A model generated the notes under the pieces. It had not been told where the DNA came from. It saw only the letters and a list, made by a program, of their open reading frames with translations, and made no database searches. Shown here piece after piece: positions 5,472 through 7,969 of a stretch of DNA of 7,969 nucleotides; the stretch's first letter is position 1; each line of letters starts with the position of its first letter. This DNA comes from Euryarchaeota archaeon UBA501 (lineage in GTDB: Archaea > Thermoplasmatota > Poseidoniia > Poseidoniales > Thalassarchaeaceae), in the NCBI GenBank assembly GCA_002505685.1, contig DAVT01000156.1, positions 1-7,969 on the forward strand, read 5' to 3'. Both the position numbers and the translations under genes were made by a program.

Positions 5472-6656
5472 GTGGATGGGGCCTGTGGGCAGTTCGTGGA
5501 GATAGAATCTGAACCTTGGTTCCCATCGGTTGCAGCCAAATCTGTAACCGAATCTTCCGAGTCTTGCCCGTCAGGATTTACCACCCACATTCTGCATGTT
5601 CGTTGGGACAGTTTACCCATGTTACTGCCCGATGGTGATATATCATCTCAAGATTGGTGGGATTCGCAATCCGCAACATGGGGCGATTGGGTTGAAGGTA
5701 AACCGAAATCAGTCCAATCAAATGCGTCAGGATGGCTGGTTGATTTTGAGCATCACGAAGCCCAAGTATTGCCTGTGGATGAGGATGGACATGGAAGGCG
5801 ATTGGCAAATTTGGGTTGTGAAGAATTACACACGGCCATCGGGGGTGTTCAGTTCGAAGGTCGCGATGTCATTCTAGTCTTTGAAAAATTGAAGATGGTA
5901 CCCATAGAGATGGATGCGGAACACCTGAAAATGGCTGGGGAATCTTTGGGTCGATTCCACACCCTTTGTGGCCGAAATATAGCTACGCCCAACGATGAAA
6001 GAGCATGGAATCAACGCCTCGATATTCTCGAACCACGGACTCGCTCTGCAACCAAGTGGCGTGCTCCACATTCAGCGGATACACAGGGAACGATCACGCA
6101 TCGAAATTTCCGCTTAAATCAATGCTATGTACGCGAGGGGAAAATTCTCCTCGGCGGATGCATGGGTGGAATCCTAAATGCTCTGAATCCTGAATCATCA
6201 CCCTCACCTGCATTGCGTGATGTTGCATCTGCAGTCATCGGTTTATCTGCTGAACAAAAGCGAAATTTCTGCGAAGCATGGGCATCTTCAGCACCAGCCC
6301 ATTGGTCTTCTAACAAAGCCCTTGATGGGCACCGTGGGGGCCTATTGATTTGGGAATATGAACAGTACTTACAATCGCGTCTTTACCATCAGTCATGGGG
6401 GAAATCTGAACCCGAAAGTGTGACCCACTTTCTTTCCAACGTCTCAACCTTACAGAATGGAATGTACCGCGCTAGAACCATTGCTGCTGGAGGGATGATT
6501 TGCCTGTATATTCCAGTGGTTGCCATTCTCTACTGGGGCTTTTATCCTGAGGCATCAACCCCGAGCAATGTTGAACTGATCGGGGTCGCAATAGCCGCAG
6601 GTGTTGGATGGTTTTTGCGAAAGGTGTACCGTTCACTCGCACCTACAGCCTGGTAA
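5472..6656 (+). CDS. Membrane-anchored maltokinase-like pseudokinase (APH fold)
   Basis: A 394-residue protein. Several landmarks match, from memory, the maltokinase branch of the aminoglycoside-phosphotransferase fold in the right order: EPWF (14-17) for the family's RWF, HVRWDSLPMLLP (42-53) for the N-lobe strand pair, VQSNASGWLVDF (81-92) for EQSNTSVVF, GESLGRFHT (156-164), HRNFRLNQ (210-217) for HGDYHLGQ, ALRDVAS (247-253) for PLRDVAG, and WEYEQYLQSRLYHQ (294-307) for the C-terminal LEKALYELRYE helix. The catalytic Asp is Asn212, the Mg-binding DFE is replaced by a GGC segment (228-230), and no Lys follows the QSNAS strand. Kinase activity is therefore unlikely. Two membrane helices (about 336-356 and 366-386) end the protein, placing the domain in the cytoplasm if both termini are inside. 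The GTG at 5472 is the best start; GTG 5496 is possible. The last 14 bases overlap gpmA tail to tail. Confidence 0.72.
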   Translation: MDGACGQFVEIESEPWFPSVAAKSVTESSESCPSGFTTHILHVRWDSLPMLLPDGDISSQDWWDSQSATWGDWVEGKPKSVQSNASGWLVDFEHHEAQVLPVDEDGHGRRLANLGCEELHTAIGGVQFEGRDVILVFEKLKMVPIEMDAEHLKMAGESLGRFHTLCGRNIATPNDERAWNQRLDILEPRTRSATKWRAPHSADTQGTITHRNFRLNQCYVREGKILLGGCMGGILNALNPESSPSPALRDVASAVIGLSAEQKRNFCEAWASSAPAHWSSNKALDGHRGGLLIWEYEQYLQSRLYHQSWGKSEPESVTHFLSNVSTLQNGMYRARTIAAGGMICLYIPVVAILYWGFYPEASTPSNVELIGVAIAAGVGWFLRKVYRSLAPTAW

Positions 6657-7239
6657 ATTCGCCATCAGCATACGCATAAATTCGTGGAACACCAGTTGGT
6701 ATTTCCAACCCCAAGACCTCTTCTCGTGACAATCCTTCAATTTCCATCACGATACTGCGCAGACTGTTGCCGTGGGCTGCAACAAGCACCGTTTTCCCTG
6801 TTTCTAGATCGGGCATAATCGCTTCACCTAGGTAAGGCAACGTACGTTCAGCACACATGGCCAAACTCTCACCCTCGGGGGGCGGGACATCGTATGAACG
6901 TCGCCAAATGTGCACTTGCTCAGCCCCATATTTCGCGCGTGTTTCATCCTTGTCAAGGCCTTGTAGTGCCCCATAATGACGCTCATTGAGTCTGAAATCT
7001 CGGTGGGTAGGAAAATCTCCAGAGGCCCGATTGTGTGCCATGACAATTTCAGCCGTTTTTTGGGCTCGAATCAAATCGCTAGTGTGAACAACATCAATTT
7101 TGACCTCAGCCAAATCTTCGCCGGCCTTGGCCGCTTCCTTTTCACCCACTGGAGAGAGCTCAACATCTGTCCAACCAGTAAATTTGTTGGCAGCATTCCA
7201 TACGGATTGCCCGTGACGGAGCAGAATCAGAGTCGCCAT
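6643..7239 (-). CDS. gpmA: 2,3-bisphosphoglycerate-dependent phosphoglycerate mutase, short form
   Basis: Interconverts 3- and 2-phosphoglycerate in glycolysis and gluconeogenesis through a phosphohistidine. All key motifs are present in 198 residues: LLRHGQSVWN with the phosphorylated His9, NKFTGWTDVELS (18-29), TSDLIRAQKT with Arg58, RLNERHYGALQG with Glu86 (83-94), WRRSYDVPPP (112-121), AAHGNSLR with His156, and LEIPTGVPRIYAY near the end. The enzyme is about 50 residues shorter than E. coli GpmA (250), mainly because the segment after VPPP goes straight to GESL. This is the short type I associate with alphaproteobacteria and some others, so it is a natural variant and not a truncation. 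The ATG at 7239 has a GAGG site 7 bases upstream that shares bases with the mscS stop codon, so translation is probably coupled. Its 3' end overlaps the pseudokinase gene by 14 bases. Confidence 0.97.
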   Translation of the reverse strand: MATLILLRHGQSVWNAANKFTGWTDVELSPVGEKEAAKAGEDLAEVKIDVVHTSDLIRAQKTAEIVMAHNRASGDFPTHRDFRLNERHYGALQGLDKDETRAKYGAEQVHIWRRSYDVPPPEGESLAMCAERTLPYLGEAIMPDLETGKTVLVAAHGNSLRSIVMEIEGLSREEVLGLEIPTGVPRIYAYADGEFTRL

Positions 7240-7246
7240 TATTTCG

Positions 7247-7250
7247 CCTC
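7247..7250 (-). promoter_or_regulatory. gpmA ribosome site overlapping the mscS stop codon
   Basis: On the minus strand TGAGG combines the mscS stop (7251-7249) with a GAGG site 7 bases before the gpmA ATG, a layout typical of coupled translation. Confidence 0.6.
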
Positions 7251-7969
7251 AGTTTAGAGTCCGTTGGTTGCGAACGCGTGGTTCGTAGAATGCGATTCCA
7301 TTTTCTTTGGCCAATCTTGCAACATTGAGCAAGAACAATTGCCTCGCATCTCGTTCATCAGCACCACCATTCACATCCCAGTAGATATTGCATGAAATTT
7401 CAATTGAATCTTTGGAAATTGCAGAAACTTTGGCCCAAGATGCATCTTCTTTCATGGTATTTTCATCTGTTCGGATAAGGTCCCCGACACCCGAAGTGAA
7501 ATTCTGCACCGCATCGGGGTCACTGTCCAAGTCTAGAGAAATGACTGGTTGATATCGGCGCCATCGCCGTTTGCCAAAATTTTCAATCGGTTTGTTGGTC
7601 AAATTTGCATTTGGAATCGTCACAACGGTATCCAAACTGGTGCGTAGAAGCGTGGTTCTCAAACTGATGTTGATGACCTCTCCTTCACTACCGCTAATCA
7701 GAACCCAATCACCGACTCGGAATGGGCGATCAAGTAGAACAGTCACTGCACCGAATACATTGGCGATACTATCCTTGGCTGCCAAGGCCAATGCCAAGCC
7801 AGTGATTCCAAGTCCAGCGACCATGGTTGTCAAATCAAAATTGAGTGCATCGGCGATGAAAATAGAACCAAAGACAACGATACAGAACCTCATGACGCTT
7901 TCAACCGCTCCAATGAGCGTTCGCTCAGCCCCGTCCAATTCATCGTCATCATCCCAATACTCAACAACT
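7249..7969 (-). CDS. MscS-family mechanosensitive channel, N-terminus cut by window edge
   Basis: Opens under membrane tension to release solutes during hypo-osmotic shock. The frame is open to the right edge (visible residues begin VVEYWDDDDELDG), so the start and any additional N-terminal helices lie outside; the TTG at 7938 is not needed as a start. After a membrane helix (MRFCIVVFGSIFIADAL) comes the Gly/Ala-rich pore helix GLGITGLALALAAKDSIANVFGAVTVLL. Next is the MscS beta domain: RPFRVGDWVLISGSEGEV, then SLRTTLLRTSLDTVVTIPNANLTNKPIENF, both hallmark segments. The C-terminal alpha/beta cage domain follows, ending GIAFYEP near residue 15 from the C-terminus, as is usual. The acidic WDDDDE run just before the helix is notable but its role is unknown. 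It is followed by gpmA after 9 bases. Confidence 0.93.
   Translation of the reverse strand, partial: VVEYWDDDDELDGAERTLIGAVESVMRFCIVVFGSIFIADALNFDLTTMVAGLGITGLALALAAKDSIANVFGAVTVLLDRPFRVGDWVLISGSEGEVINISLRTTLLRTSLDTVVTIPNANLTNKPIENFGKRRWRRYQPVISLDLDSDPDAVQNFTSGVGDLIRTDENTMKEDASWAKVSAISKDSIEISCNIYWDVNGGADERDARQLFLLNVARLAKENGIAFYEPRVRNQRTLN

Noticed and set aside
6643..7239. gpmA as a truncated pseudogene because it is about 50 residues shorter than the E. coli enzyme
   Set aside because: All catalytic residues and both ends are intact; the missing part is one internal segment absent in a known short form.

Overview
The window is a compact stretch of ten protein genes, two of them cut by the window edges. 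There are no RNA genes, mobile elements or CRISPR arrays that I can see. No gap between genes exceeds about 70 bases. The likely source is a planktonic archaeon, with Marine Group II (Poseidoniales-like) as the best guess. The main evidence is the prenyl-chain synthase: it carries the archaeal/eukaryal-style active-site signature MDGNRRYA (bacteria usually have MDGNGRWA), the RTSGEERISNFLLWQSAYAE block, and an archaeal-style N-terminal extension. The tight packing and the mix of genes that look bacterial fit that guess, but I could not test the assignment by a search.

Layout, left to right. (1) Minus strand: uppS followed after 4 bases by a NUDIX hydrolase that runs off the left edge. (2) Plus strand: a polytopic membrane protein with an internal duplication, then a DUF454/YbaN-family membrane protein. 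The membrane protein diverges from uppS at a point where both longest reading frames begin inside one GCATGC. (3) Minus strand, read right to left: a HAD-family phosphatase, an MFS efflux-type transporter and a protoporphyrin ferrochelatase (hemH), spaced by 57 and 50 bases. hemH overlaps the DUF454 gene tail to tail by 11 bases. (4) Plus strand: a 394-residue protein that looks like a maltokinase-family (APH-fold) kinase whose catalytic residues have been replaced, with two C-terminal membrane helices. It diverges from the HAD gene across 34 bases holding a perfect 6-bp-arm inverted repeat. (5) Minus strand: an MscS-type mechanosensitive channel (N-terminus missing at the right edge) followed after 9 bases by a short-form phosphoglycerate mutase, gpmA. 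gpmA overlaps the pseudokinase gene tail to tail by 14 bases.

Functionally the genes are mostly housekeeping: polyprenyl carrier synthesis (UppS), nucleotide clean-up (NUDIX), last-step heme synthesis (HemH), glycolysis (GpmA), osmotic safety valve (MscS) and small-molecule export (MFS). The two items most worth a second look are the membrane-anchored pseudokinase and the internally duplicated membrane protein with paired MEL..T motifs. No single coherent defence or accessory system is evident.
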